This document shows positions 24,433 through 33,420 of a stretch of 64,000 nt of DNA, in pieces; position 1 is the first letter of the stretch; every line of letters starts with the position of its first letter. The translations under genes were made by a program, and so were the position numbers. The notes under the pieces were generated by a model, which had not been told where the DNA came from, did no database searches, and saw only the letters and a program-made list of their open reading frames with translations. The DNA comes from Citrobacter arsenatis. GTDB lineage: Bacteria > Pseudomonadota > Gammaproteobacteria > Enterobacterales > Enterobacteriaceae. The DNA lies in assembly GCF_004353845.1 (NCBI RefSeq), contig NZ_CP037864.1:3162001-3226000 (forward strand), in the 5' to 3' direction.

Positions 24433-24455
24433 AGGTAACCGGGTCGCCGTGATAA

Positions 24456-25385
24456 TTAATAATGTGTCTGAACCCGGCTGATGTTCACCGGCATACCAGA
24501 GCGTCTTTCCAGAGCCTGATTTCCGCGACTCACATCCACGTCATTCCCGCTGATGAAAGTGCGCAACGCGGGAGTGACTGGCAAGGGAACCTTTCTGTCA
24601 GACTCGTATTCCGAACGGTTTCGTGACAGGGGTTCATGCACCTCCACCCAGCGACTACCGTCCGGCTCTACGCTGTATTTCACCGGTCGGTCTATCAATT
24701 GCACACGTGTGCCAACCGGTACGGTATCAAACAGGTATTTAATGTCGTCATTACGTAAACGGATGCAACCCTGGCTGACCCGCAGACCTATGCCGAAATT
24801 CGCATTTGTGCCATGAATGGCATAAAGCCTGCCGATATAAATCGCATACAGCCCCATCGGGTTATCTGGTCCAGCTGGCACAAACGCCGGCAAGCTTTCC
24901 CCGCGCGCGGCGTATTCGCGGCGGGTATTCGGCGTCGGCGTCCAGCTTGGCGCTTCTTGCTTCCGTTCTACCGCCGTCACCCAGTTGCGCGGCGTTTCTC
25001 TGCCCGCCTGGCCAATGCCAATGGGTAAAACTTCAACCGTATTGCTGCCGGGGGGATAATAGTAAAGGCGCATTTCTGCCACGTTGATGACGATCCCCTC
25101 ACGCACGGTATCCGGTAAAATCAGTTGCTGCGGCACAACCAGCGTTGAGCCAGACTTAGGCAGAAAAACATCCACGCCGGGATTGGCTTCAAGCATATTG
25201 CTTAACCCCTGCCCGTACTGCGCGGCAAAAGCTTCCAACGGCTGAGTGTTGCCTGAAGGTACCGTAATAGTCAAAGGGCTTCCCACCAGGCGACTCCCTT
25301 CTGGCGGTAGCGGATAGCTCACCGCCTGCGCGCCCTGACTCGCGAGCAGCATAATGAGTGAACAAAGCAGTTTTACACGACGCAT
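24456..25385 (-). CDS. erfK: L,D-transpeptidase ErfK (LdtA)
   Basis: Periplasmic enzyme that attaches Braun lipoprotein to meso-diaminopimelate in peptidoglycan. 309 residues with a signal peptide (RRVKLLCSLIMLLASQGAQA), a LysM-like segment (QPLEAFAAQYGQGLSNMLEANPG split at about residue 55), and the YkuD catalytic domain with HGTNANFGIGLRVSQGCIRL, whose His and Cys are the active-site pair. Start at 25385 is preceded by AAGGAAAAAG; the frame is open 10 codons further. Separated from cobT by a strong terminator, so not part of the cob operon. Confidence 0.95.
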   Translation of the reverse strand: MRRVKLLCSLIMLLASQGAQAVSYPLPPEGSRLVGSPLTITVPSGNTQPLEAFAAQYGQGLSNMLEANPGVDVFLPKSGSTLVVPQQLILPDTVREGIVINVAEMRLYYYPPGSNTVEVLPIGIGQAGRETPRNWVTAVERKQEAPSWTPTPNTRREYAARGESLPAFVPAGPDNPMGLYAIYIGRLYAIHGTNANFGIGLRVSQGCIRLRNDDIKYLFDTVPVGTRVQLIDRPVKYSVEPDGSRWVEVHEPLSRNRSEYESDRKVPLPVTPALRTFISGNDVDVSRGNQALERRSGMPVNISRVQTHY

Positions 25386-25470
25386 CTTTTTCCTTTCCTT
25401 CGTCGCAGCAGACATCCGTTAATTATAGCTTTTATTATCTGTTTTAGTGGGTTACGTCTAAAATGTGCAT

Positions 25471-25497
25471 AAAAAAACCCCGCCATCACGCGGGGTT
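25471..25497 (-). terminator. Terminator of the cbi-cob operon
   Basis: Reading leftward after cobT, AACCCCGC pairs with GCGGGGTT around GTGATG and is followed by a run of T (plus-strand A run at 25471-25477). This closes the 20-gene operon before erfK. Confidence 0.93.
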
Positions 25498-25511
25498 CAA
25501 ATCTCACGTAA

Positions 25512-26576
25512 CTACGCTTCCTTACCATCCGGAAGCACAATGTTACTGGCGGCAAGCTGCCCCATGTTGGTATACATTGCACAGGCGGCTTCAACAATCG
25601 GCATCGCCAGCGCAGCCCCGCTGCCTTCGCCTAAACGCATTCCCATATTGAGATACGGATCCAATTCAAGATGCGCCAGCGCGGTACGGGCTCCCTTCTC
25701 AGCGGAGAAATGTGACGGGATCAGGTAAGGTTTAATCTGCGGTGCAATCTGGCTGGCCGCCAACGCTGCGGAATAAGAGAGGAAACCGTCCAGTACGACC
25801 GGCAGGCCGCAGGAGGCCGCCCCCAACATCACCCCCGCCATACCGACAAGATCAAATCCGCCAACCTTAGCCAGTACATCGATACCGTCATGGCGATTCG
25901 GTTGATTGACGGCAATGGCTCGCCGCACAACCTCAACTTTATTGCCTACTCTGGAAAGCGGCAGGTTAGCGCCGATGCCCACCACATCCTCGGCATCACT
26001 GCCGGTCAGCACGCTGACGATTGCCGCTGCAGGCGTCGTATTTGCCATACCAAGCTCCCCGACGCCAAACAGCGTTACGCCGTCTTTGGCCAGCTTATGG
26101 GTATAGCGGATAACTTCCAGCAGCAGTTCTTCGGCCTGCGAGCGGCTCATTGCCGGGCCCTGGGCAATATTGCCGCAGCCGCGTGCCACGCGCATATTCA
26201 CCACGCCGGGAATAGGTTCAGCATCAATTCCCACGTCAATCACATGTACCTTTGCCCCCGCCTGCGCGGCCAGGACGCAAACGCCGGTGGTTCCACGCGT
26301 CATATTGGCTGCCTGAATAGCCGTAACAACTTTAGGCGAAACGGCAACCCCTTCATCCCACACGCCGTGATCGGCGCACATCACCAGCATCGCTTTGCCA
26401 TGCACGTGCGGCACACCCTTCAGGCCAGGCATTCCGGCCAGTTGCACGGCGAGCGATTCAAGCCGACCAAGACTTCCCGGCGGTTTAAGCAATCCGTCGA
26501 TATGCTGCTGTGCACGCAACATCGCAGCGCTATCAGGTGAAGGGATTGCGTGGAGTAAAGAGGTTAAAGTCTGCAT
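25512..26576 (-). CDS. cobT: Nicotinate mononucleotide:DMB phosphoribosyltransferase CobT
   Basis: Makes alpha-ribazole phosphate from nicotinate mononucleotide and 5,6-dimethylbenzimidazole, activating the lower ligand of B12. 354 residues (Salmonella 356). Conserved stretches: LKPPGSLGRLE near 32, VMCADHGVWDEGV near 80, LFGVGELGMANTTPA near 168, and the catalytic Glu in GMRLGEGSGAALAM near 317. Last gene of the operon, 24 bases after cobS. Also kept in E. coli, where the cbi genes are lost. Confidence 0.97.
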   Translation of the reverse strand: MQTLTSLLHAIPSPDSAAMLRAQQHIDGLLKPPGSLGRLESLAVQLAGMPGLKGVPHVHGKAMLVMCADHGVWDEGVAVSPKVVTAIQAANMTRGTTGVCVLAAQAGAKVHVIDVGIDAEPIPGVVNMRVARGCGNIAQGPAMSRSQAEELLLEVIRYTHKLAKDGVTLFGVGELGMANTTPAAAIVSVLTGSDAEDVVGIGANLPLSRVGNKVEVVRRAIAVNQPNRHDGIDVLAKVGGFDLVGMAGVMLGAASCGLPVVLDGFLSYSAALAASQIAPQIKPYLIPSHFSAEKGARTALAHLELDPYLNMGMRLGEGSGAALAMPIVEAACAMYTNMGQLAASNIVLPDGKEA

Positions 26577-26600
26577 AGGGGTTCCAGTATGTTGGCTGAC

Positions 26601-27344
26601 TCAGAGCAGAGCCAGCAGGAAAATCAACTCACCAAGTTCAATGGCTGCGCCCAGCGTATCGCCGGTCTGCCCACCCAACGTGCGTTTTAATAACTGCCCA
26701 AGAATAAAAATCGCCACCATCGTGACAACCAGCGCTGCCACGCCGCGCATGCCGGGAAGTAGCACGGCGGCCAGGATAGCCGCGAATCCCAACGTAACGC
26801 AGGTTTGACGCCCGGTGACTTTGCCAATAAAAACGTTGCCCAGCCCTTCTTCGCGGGCATAGCGATGTCGATACATGAGCAACACCGCCGTTCCTCGCCC
26901 TGCGACACATGCCGCTGCCAGCGCGGCCAGCATCGGCGTGCCACGCAAAGCCAGTTCGCTCACCACCAGCACCTTCGCCAGTAAAACGAAAATTAACGCC
27001 AGTCCGCCATGGGTTCCCAGACGGCTATCACGCATGATCTCCAACATCCGCTCGCGTCGACGGGCCGAAAAAATACCGTCGCAGGTATCAGCCAGCCCGT
27101 CGAGATGAAACCCCCCGGTCAATAACGCCAGCGTGAGGACGGCAAACAGGGCCGCCAATGGCACGCCACACCAGGGCTGCAGCGCCATAAAGACCAGCCC
27201 CGTCAACCCTCCCAACACCACGCCAATCAGGGGAAACATCACAATACCGCGCGAATAGTGCTCGAAATCCAGTCCTTGCGACCAGCGAGCAGGAACGGGC
27301 AAGCGACTGATAAAAGAGAGCATTGCCCAGAACAACTTACTCAT
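26601..27344 (-). CDS. cobS: Adenosylcobinamide-GDP ribazoletransferase (cobalamin synthase) CobS
   Basis: Membrane enzyme that joins adenosylcobinamide-GDP with alpha-ribazole (phosphate) in the late B12 pathway. 247 residues, several membrane segments, and the metal-binding signature DGLADTCDGIFSARRRERML with DSRLGTHG just after. Its start overlaps the cobU stop by 4 bases. Confidence 0.96.
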   Translation of the reverse strand: MSKLFWAMLSFISRLPVPARWSQGLDFEHYSRGIVMFPLIGVVLGGLTGLVFMALQPWCGVPLAALFAVLTLALLTGGFHLDGLADTCDGIFSARRRERMLEIMRDSRLGTHGGLALIFVLLAKVLVVSELALRGTPMLAALAAACVAGRGTAVLLMYRHRYAREEGLGNVFIGKVTGRQTCVTLGFAAILAAVLLPGMRGVAALVVTMVAIFILGQLLKRTLGGQTGDTLGAAIELGELIFLLALL

Positions 27345-27886
27345 TTAATTTTGACTCCAATTCCTGATACCACCAGCCAGACCTCATCAGCTGCCGCCGC
27401 CAGTCGCTGGTTCACGCGTCCTGCAATATCGCGAAAATGCCGTGCCAGACGGTTCTCCGGAACAATCCCCATTCCCACTTCGTTGGTTACCAGCACAACC
27501 TTTGCCGGACAGCGCTGGCAGGCCACAATCAGCGAACGGACCTCATCCTCGATGGATTGCTCCATCGCCGCGTAATCCCAGCTATCCGGGTCACTGTCAC
27601 CGCCCAGCGCAAACAACTGGTTGGTCACCATCGTGGTGATGCACTCCAGCAGAATGGCTTCTTGTGGATCGTTTGCTGCCGTTATCAGTTCATCAAGATG
27701 TTGCCAGCGCTCGGCTGTACGCCAGTGCGCAGGGCGTCCATCGCGATGATGCTGAATTCGCGCCGCCATCTCCTCATCAAAAATCTGCGAAGTTGCGATA
27801 TACAAAACGTTTGGAGAATCCGCGATCAGCGCTTCCGCATGCCGACTCTTACCGCTTCGCGCGCCACCAGTAACCAGAATCATCAT
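27341..27886 (-). CDS. cobU: Adenosylcobinamide kinase / guanylyltransferase CobU
   Basis: Bifunctional enzyme that phosphorylates adenosylcobinamide and then transfers GMP to it. 181 residues, the Salmonella length. The P-loop is GGARSGKSRHAE at the N-terminus and HHRDGRPAHW (around 45-54) holds the His that is guanylylated. Overlaps both neighbours (cbiP, cobS) by 4 bases. Confidence 0.97.
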   Translation of the reverse strand: MMILVTGGARSGKSRHAEALIADSPNVLYIATSQIFDEEMAARIQHHRDGRPAHWRTAERWQHLDELITAANDPQEAILLECITTMVTNQLFALGGDSDPDSWDYAAMEQSIEDEVRSLIVACQRCPAKVVLVTNEVGMGIVPENRLARHFRDIAGRVNQRLAAAADEVWLVVSGIGVKIK

Positions 27887-29403
27887 ACTGGCTCCCGGTG
27901 TTGCTGCATGATGGTATAAATTTTCTCAATATCGATGTGTTGCCGCATCGCATCCGCCAGCAGATCAAACTGCTGCGATTTATATTGCGCGTAATGGAAG
28001 GTGGAATCCAGCGGCGCTAATCCTTTACGCTCTCGCAGGCCATTAACCAGCGCACGGGTAAATTCATCGCTGTCGAACAGACCGTGAAGATAAGTGCCGA
28101 ACGCCAGGCCATCCTGAGTGACCGCACCATCAGCCACATTGCCGCCGTCTTTGCGCAGCGTCATCACCGACCGGCATTCTTCAGTCAACGTCGTTTCGCC
28201 CATATGGATTTCATAACCGCGAACGGATAACCCCGCCGTGCCTGCCAGCCAGTCGGGCAGCGAGGAGGACATTTGCCCCTCAACCAGGGTGGTAGTTTTA
28301 TGCTGGGCAAAATGGGTCACAGTATTGAGCAAGCCCAGACCCGGCAGCGTACCAAGTCCTGACTCGACTTCATCAATGATGGTGTCGCCGAGCATTTGAT
28401 AACCGCCGCAAATCCCCACCACCGGAACGTTATTACGATGCAATTGCACGACGCCATGCGCCATCCCGCTTTCACGCAGCCACACCAGATCGCCCAGCGT
28501 ATTTTTGCTGCCGGGCAGAATCACAAGATCGGCCCCCGCCAGTTCTTCAGGCTGGCGCACATAGCGCACGCGCACATCCGGCTGTGCGGCAAGCGCATTG
28601 AAATCCGTGAAGTTAGAAATGTGCGGTATTTGAACCACCGCGATGTCGATGTCGCGTTTGTCTGTGCGCAAATATTTGCCCTTTTGCAGCGCAACGCCAT
28701 CTTCATCTTCCAGATCAACATCCAGCCAGGGCATAACGCCCAGTACCGGAACGCCGGTCAGCGCTTCAATTTGCTCAATACCGGAGTACAGCAGCGCCAC
28801 ATCACCGCGAAACTTATTGATGATTACGCCTTTCACCCTGGCGCGTTCATGATCGTGCAGTAGCGCCAGCGTGCCATAAATGGAGGCAAATACCCCGCCA
28901 CGGTCGATATCCGCCACCAGAATGACAGGACATTGTGCCATCTCAGCCATACCCATATTGACGATATCGCGATCGCGAAGGTTAATTTCAGCCGGGCTTC
29001 CCGCCCCCTCCAGCACCAGCACATCGAACTCCTGTGCCAGGCTGTTATACACTGACAGAATTTGATCCCGCAGACGCGGTTTGTACTCGTGGTAGCTCAC
29101 CGCATCCATATCGGTTGCCACTTTGCCCATCAGCACAACCTGCGCTTTACGATCGCTGGTCGGCTTAAGCAATACCGGATTCATACGCACATCTGGCGTA
29201 ATGCCGGCGGCTTCGGCTTGAAAAATTTGCGCGCGCCCCATCTCTTTACCTTCTGGGGTAATACCCGAGTTCAGCGCCATATTCTGCGATTTGAATGGCG
29301 CGGTACGCAGTCCATCCTGATAAAAAATTCGACATAGCCCGGCGACCAATACGCTTTTACCCACATCAGATGCCGTTCCCTGCAACATAATTGCCTGCGT
29401 CAT
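27883..29403 (-). CDS. cbiP: Cobyric acid synthase CbiP
   Basis: ATP- and glutamine-dependent amidation of side chains b, d, e and g of adenosyl-cobyrinic acid a,c-diamide. 506 residues: an N-terminal synthetase domain with P-loop-like GTASDVGKSVLVAGL and a C-terminal class I glutaminase domain with the nucleophile Cys in VVGICGGYQMLG (around 333) and the His in FGTYLHGLFDSD. 4-base overlaps on both sides. Confidence 0.97.
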   Translation of the reverse strand: MTQAIMLQGTASDVGKSVLVAGLCRIFYQDGLRTAPFKSQNMALNSGITPEGKEMGRAQIFQAEAAGITPDVRMNPVLLKPTSDRKAQVVLMGKVATDMDAVSYHEYKPRLRDQILSVYNSLAQEFDVLVLEGAGSPAEINLRDRDIVNMGMAEMAQCPVILVADIDRGGVFASIYGTLALLHDHERARVKGVIINKFRGDVALLYSGIEQIEALTGVPVLGVMPWLDVDLEDEDGVALQKGKYLRTDKRDIDIAVVQIPHISNFTDFNALAAQPDVRVRYVRQPEELAGADLVILPGSKNTLGDLVWLRESGMAHGVVQLHRNNVPVVGICGGYQMLGDTIIDEVESGLGTLPGLGLLNTVTHFAQHKTTTLVEGQMSSSLPDWLAGTAGLSVRGYEIHMGETTLTEECRSVMTLRKDGGNVADGAVTQDGLAFGTYLHGLFDSDEFTRALVNGLRERKGLAPLDSTFHYAQYKSQQFDLLADAMRQHIDIEKIYTIMQQHREPV

Positions 29404-30215
29404 GACGCCTCCTTCAGTGCGTTCTCTCGCATACGACTAAAAAATTCAGCCTCTGTTTTACACAGCGGAAAGCCCAGCTCAGTATGCAGCTTTACCAGCC
29501 AGGGCTGCGTTAATCCCGCTTGTTCAATCAGTTCCGTGCGGGCGAAAACATCACCCGGCGTACCGTGCGTTAGCACTTCGCCCCGACGTAAAACGTACAC
29601 CGCATCGCTAACTTCATAGATAAGATCGATATCATGACTGGAGATAACCACGTGGTTTCCTTGCGCTACGATGCGTTTAATTATCTCAATCATCTGCGTG
29701 CGGCCAGAGGGGTCGAGGCCAGCGGTAGGTTCATCCAGGAGTAAATATTGCGCCTGCAACACCAACGCCCCGGCAATCGCCACGCGTTTTTTTTGCCCGT
29801 GACTTAGACACTGAATAGGCTGATGACGAAAATGCTGGGCGTCGACCAGCGTGAGCGCATCTTCTACCCGGCGGGAGATTTCGGCCTCATCCACGCCAAG
29901 GTTACGCAGGCTAAAAGCAATGTCGCTGTCGATATCGGTATAAAAGATTTGCTGATCGGGGTCCTGAAATACGGTTGCCACCTGCTGACGCAGCGCCAGC
30001 AGGCCGCGCTTGCTGTAATCCAGCGGTTTGCCCTGCCACATAACCGCGCCTTGCTGCGGACGCAGTAAGCCACTCAGGTTCATAAACAGCGTGGATTTCC
30101 CGCAGCCATTGGCACCAACCAGCCCGGTGACGGCATGGGTAGAAAAGTCCAGCGTTAGCCCTTTGAGGATCGGGTCATCCTGATAGCGAAACCAAAGCGC
30201 TGAGGTGGCAAGCAT
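29400..30215 (-). CDS. cbiO: Cobalt ECF transporter ATPase CbiO
   Basis: ATP-binding subunit of the CbiMNQO cobalt importer. 271 residues with Walker A GANGCGKST (around 36), Q-loop VFQDPDQQIFYTD, signature LSHGQKKRVAIAGAL, Walker B YLLLDEPTAGLD and H-loop ISSHDIDL. Eight bases after cbiQ; overlaps cbiP by 4. Confidence 0.96.
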   Translation of the reverse strand: MLATSALWFRYQDDPILKGLTLDFSTHAVTGLVGANGCGKSTLFMNLSGLLRPQQGAVMWQGKPLDYSKRGLLALRQQVATVFQDPDQQIFYTDIDSDIAFSLRNLGVDEAEISRRVEDALTLVDAQHFRHQPIQCLSHGQKKRVAIAGALVLQAQYLLLDEPTAGLDPSGRTQMIEIIKRIVAQGNHVVISSHDIDLIYEVSDAVYVLRRGEVLTHGTPGDVFARTELIEQAGLTQPWLVKLHTELGFPLCKTEAEFFSRMRENALKEAS

Positions 30216-30223
30216 ACTTTTCC

Positions 30224-30901
30224 TTACAGGTGAAAATCACCCTGATACAGTTTGATATCCAGTGTGGTGGTCATTTGCTGGTAGCGGATCAACACGCGGG
30301 TAAACAGCAATCCCACCAGCATCGCCAGCGAGCGATAGCCCAACGGCAAGCTACGATAACCAAAACGCAGCGTTTGTGCGCGATGAATAGCCAGCGCCTC
30401 GTCCAACAGGATGAAAATAAAGCGCCAGGTTAGCAGGATCTGCTCAGTTAACAGGCGAGGAACGCGCCCACGTTTGAGTAAGATAATTAATTGCGGAAAC
30501 GGCAGATTCAGTACCAGCCAGAACGTTGCCGCCAGCGCAGCCAGGCTGCGCCAGAAGGTTTCATTGGCGGTGACCAGCCCTGGCGCGCTCACGCCTAACC
30601 AATAGCTTCCCACGGGGATGCTAGCCAGCAGCATCTGCGGATCGCGGCTAAAACTAAACAGAATGGTCACCACGCCAACCGTCAGAAAGCCAAACGGCAA
30701 GGCCATCCAGCGGCACCAGCGCCAAAAGGAAATGCGCAGCAACCAGCAGCTCAGCGCGGCAATCAGTAGCAGCTCAATACCCTGCCCCAGCGGGGGCAGA
30801 GTAAACGCCAGAATCATCATCATCAGCCAGAGCAGAAATTTCCGCACCGGTGAGACATGAAACCAGCGGCTTTGATAGCTAAGCCTGTCAAGCCCGGTCA
30901 T
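30224..30901 (-). CDS. cbiQ: Cobalt ECF transporter membrane subunit CbiQ
   Basis: Energy-coupling T subunit linking CbiM to CbiO. 225 residues with about five membrane segments and the coupling helix containing LTWRFIFILLDEALAIHRAQTLR. The start at 30901 (MTGLDRLSYQSRW) matches the Salmonella protein; another ATG directly precedes it. Overlaps cbiN by 14 bases. Confidence 0.95.
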   Translation of the reverse strand: MTGLDRLSYQSRWFHVSPVRKFLLWLMMMILAFTLPPLGQGIELLLIAALSCWLLRISFWRWCRWMALPFGFLTVGVVTILFSFSRDPQMLLASIPVGSYWLGVSAPGLVTANETFWRSLAALAATFWLVLNLPFPQLIILLKRGRVPRLLTEQILLTWRFIFILLDEALAIHRAQTLRFGYRSLPLGYRSLAMLVGLLFTRVLIRYQQMTTTLDIKLYQGDFHL

Positions 30902-31169
30902 CACGGCGTTGCCTGCCCTTGGTATAACCCAGAATGTAGAAAATCACGGCTGCACCCAGCGATCCCTGGAGGGTAAACAGCAGGCTTTCAATTTCACCGC
31001 TTGCGGGTTCATACAACGGCTGGAACCACGGCTCATAATGTGGGGCAATGGCCTGAATCTGACTCTCCGCCTCGCCGTCTGAACCGCCGTACTCTCCACC
31101 GTGGTTGATAAAGAACGGCAGGATCACCAGCGCGACGACCATCCCTAATAAAATCAGCGTCTTTTTCAT
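30888..31169 (-). CDS. cbiN: Cobalt transport accessory protein CbiN
   Basis: Small membrane partner of CbiM. 93 residues with two hydrophobic segments (about 5-22 and 66-84) enclosing a periplasmic loop with GGEYGGSDGEAE and PWFQPLYEPASGEIESLLF. Required with CbiM for basal cobalt uptake. Two bases after cbiM. Confidence 0.95.
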   Translation of the reverse strand: MKKTLILLGMVVALVILPFFINHGGEYGGSDGEAESQIQAIAPHYEPWFQPLYEPASGEIESLLFTLQGSLGAAVIFYILGYTKGRQRRDDRA

Positions 31170-31171
31170 CG

Positions 31172-31909
31172 TTAATGTCCTTGAGCAGTAATCAACTGCC
31201 GTTTGGTTAACTGGTCATAAATCATTACGGTGAGCAGACCTTCCGCAATCGCAATTGGGATCTGCGTCAGGCAGAAAATCCCCATGAACTTGATGATTGA
31301 GCCGGTCGCGCCAGCGGACGGATCCGGGAACGCAACGCCCAACTGCACCGAGGTCACGAAATAGGTGACGAGATCCGCCAACATCGCGCACAGGAAGACG
31401 CAGACATCACGACGCAGCCCTGCACGGCAGGCCATTTTCCACACCATGTAACCCACTACCGGGCCAATCACCGCCATCGACATACCGTTCGCGCCGAGCG
31501 TCGTCAAACCACCGTGCGCCAGCAAAAGTGCCTGGAACAGCAGGACGATTGCCCCAAGGATTGCCACCACGCCAGGTCCGAACAGGATAACCGCCAGGCC
31601 AACACCGGTAGGATGTGAACAACTTCCTGTAACGGAAGGAATTTTCAGCGCCGACAGCACAAAAATAAAGGCCCCGCACAGAGCCAGTAACACTTTTTGG
31701 TGACTATCTTCCTGTACGATTTGGCGCAAGCGCACTAATCCGTACCACAGGCAGGGTAAAAACAGCAGCCACCAGGCCAGCGCCCACATCGGCGGCAAGA
31801 AGCCTTCCATAATGTGCATGGCGAACGCTTGTTCAGGAACAATCATCAGTAATAGCGCCGCAGCCAACCCGCTGAAAGACAGCTGTTTTAGCTGTTGTTC
31901 AAGCTTCAT
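31172..31909 (-). CDS. cbiM: Cobalt substrate-binding membrane protein CbiM
   Basis: S component of the cobalt ECF importer. 245 residues from the ATG at 31909 (MKLEQQLKQLSF), which fits relatives and overlaps cbiL by 4 bases. A signal peptide ends at AFA, leaving mature N-terminus MHIMEGFLPP, whose amine and His ligate the metal. A further His lies in SCSHPTGVGLAV. About six membrane segments. Confidence 0.96.
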   Translation of the reverse strand: MKLEQQLKQLSFSGLAAALLLMIVPEQAFAMHIMEGFLPPMWALAWWLLFLPCLWYGLVRLRQIVQEDSHQKVLLALCGAFIFVLSALKIPSVTGSCSHPTGVGLAVILFGPGVVAILGAIVLLFQALLLAHGGLTTLGANGMSMAVIGPVVGYMVWKMACRAGLRRDVCVFLCAMLADLVTYFVTSVQLGVAFPDPSAGATGSIIKFMGIFCLTQIPIAIAEGLLTVMIYDQLTKRQLITAQGH

Positions 31910-32619
31910 TGTGCATACTCCCACTGTTTATTAACCAGAATGGTCGAGAAATAAGGCAGCGGCTGGTCGTCGCTGACTTCGTTGAGATGACGCCAGCACT
32001 GTTCACCTGGCAGCGTGGCTTCAGACATCATCAATGCGCAGTCCAACAAACCCTCTTGTTGCAGCAGCGCTTTGATGCGCGCAAAACGACCGTACACTTT
32101 CATCAACACCAGACTTTCATGCTGTTTTAACGCCTGCTGGATTTCAGCTTCCGGCGCGGTACAGGAGACTACCGCCAGAGACTGTTGCTCCATGGCGAGC
32201 GGCGTTTTGGAACGCGCGGCAATCGCAGCAAAAGAGGTTACACCCGGTACAATTTCCAACCAGTCAGGGCAGCCAATACGCTGGAGTAAAAAGACCCAGG
32301 TGCTGAACAGCATGGCGTCGCCGAGCGTGATAAAGCCCACCTGCTTACCGGCTTCGACTTCCTGAACCAGCGCGGCAGCAACCTCATCCCATACGGCCTC
32401 TTTTTCAGCACTGTCGGCACTCATCGGAAAATGACAGCAGCGAATTTCGGTCTGCTCACCGATATACTCCCGCACAATCGATAGCGCCAGGCTGTCGCCG
32501 CCTTTACGTCCGGCAGGCGCATAGAGAATATCGAGATGACCCAGCGTGCGTGCGGCCCGCACGGTGATAAGATCGGAAGCACCTGGCCCGGTGCTTAATG
32601 CGTACAGTTTTCCGCTCAT
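31906..32619 (-). CDS. cbiL: Cobalt-factor II C20-methyltransferase CbiL
   Basis: SAM-dependent methylation at C20 in the oxygen-independent corrin pathway. 237 residues of the tetrapyrrole methylase fold: N-terminal STGPGASDLITVRAAR, LGDAMLFSTW (SAM site), and the VPGVTSFAAIAAR region. Overlaps cbiK and cbiM by 4 bases each. Confidence 0.96.
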   Translation of the reverse strand: MSGKLYALSTGPGASDLITVRAARTLGHLDILYAPAGRKGGDSLALSIVREYIGEQTEIRCCHFPMSADSAEKEAVWDEVAAALVQEVEAGKQVGFITLGDAMLFSTWVFLLQRIGCPDWLEIVPGVTSFAAIAARSKTPLAMEQQSLAVVSCTAPEAEIQQALKQHESLVLMKVYGRFARIKALLQQEGLLDCALMMSEATLPGEQCWRHLNEVSDDQPLPYFSTILVNKQWEYAQ

Positions 32620-33410
32620 GCCGCTTCCTCCAGCGCAACATTCAGCGCCTGCTGTAAATGCGCCACAAACATCGCGCGAACCGCCGGGTTCTCACCCAGA
32701 CCACTAAGCCACGGCGTTGCCGGTATCCCGGCCGCGTTAAACAATGTTTTCCACGAATCATCTTCGTCGGAGGCCATGTCATTGATGGCATGATCGCCAG
32801 CAACTAACATCAGCGGCATCAGATGTACCGCCGTCACCCCTTCCTGAGATAAACTTTCAATCAGCACATCCACTTCCGGATAGCTTTCCACCGCCCCAAC
32901 CCGCGCCGGAAAGCGCTGCGCCGTCATCATATGATCCAGGCAGGCATAGGCGGCAAAGGCATGATGGCTGGCACCGTGTCCCATAAACACCACTTTTTCA
33001 CTTTCGCCAAGCGCTGGCATTTGCTGTTGCAGCGCCAGCATCAGCTGGGCGTAATCTTCATGGCTGCTCAGCAGCGGTACACCCAGCGTCAGGCGTGAAA
33101 ACAGCGGACGCATACTGTGCACTTCGCGGACAATTTTTTCGTATTCGTCGCCGTTGATAATATGCAACGACTGAATAGCCACATCCTGATATCCCTGCTC
33201 CGCCAGTTTTTGCAGCGCCTGCAGCGGCGTGTCGATTTCAATGCCGTCGCGCTGCTTGAGCTTGCGGATTATCATCCCGGAGGTAAACGCCCGGAACAGG
33301 TCGCGGTCAGGGCAACTGGCTGCGAGATCGCGCTCACAGGCCACAATATTTTTCTCACAGGTGTCGTGATAGCTGGTGCCAAAGCTGACCACCAGAAGCG
33401 CCTTTTTCAT
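32616..33410 (-). CDS. cbiK: Sirohydrochlorin cobaltochelatase CbiK
   Basis: Inserts Co2+ into sirohydrochlorin early in the anaerobic pathway. 264 residues, the Salmonella length. The metal/acid-base histidines lie in VVFMGHGASHHAFAAY (about residue 145) and LMLVAGDHAINDM (about 207). It begins KKALLVVSFGTSYHDTCEKNI and lacks a signal peptide, so is cytosolic. Follows cbiJ after 10 bases. Confidence 0.96.
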   Translation of the reverse strand: MKKALLVVSFGTSYHDTCEKNIVACERDLAASCPDRDLFRAFTSGMIIRKLKQRDGIEIDTPLQALQKLAEQGYQDVAIQSLHIINGDEYEKIVREVHSMRPLFSRLTLGVPLLSSHEDYAQLMLALQQQMPALGESEKVVFMGHGASHHAFAAYACLDHMMTAQRFPARVGAVESYPEVDVLIESLSQEGVTAVHLMPLMLVAGDHAINDMASDEDDSWKTLFNAAGIPATPWLSGLGENPAVRAMFVAHLQQALNVALEEAA

Positions 33411-33420
33411 CTCTAACTCC

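Noticed and set aside
28396..28863. 155-codon open frame antisense to cbiP
   Set aside because: Entirely within a conserved gene, His/Arg-rich shadow composition, no ribosome site.
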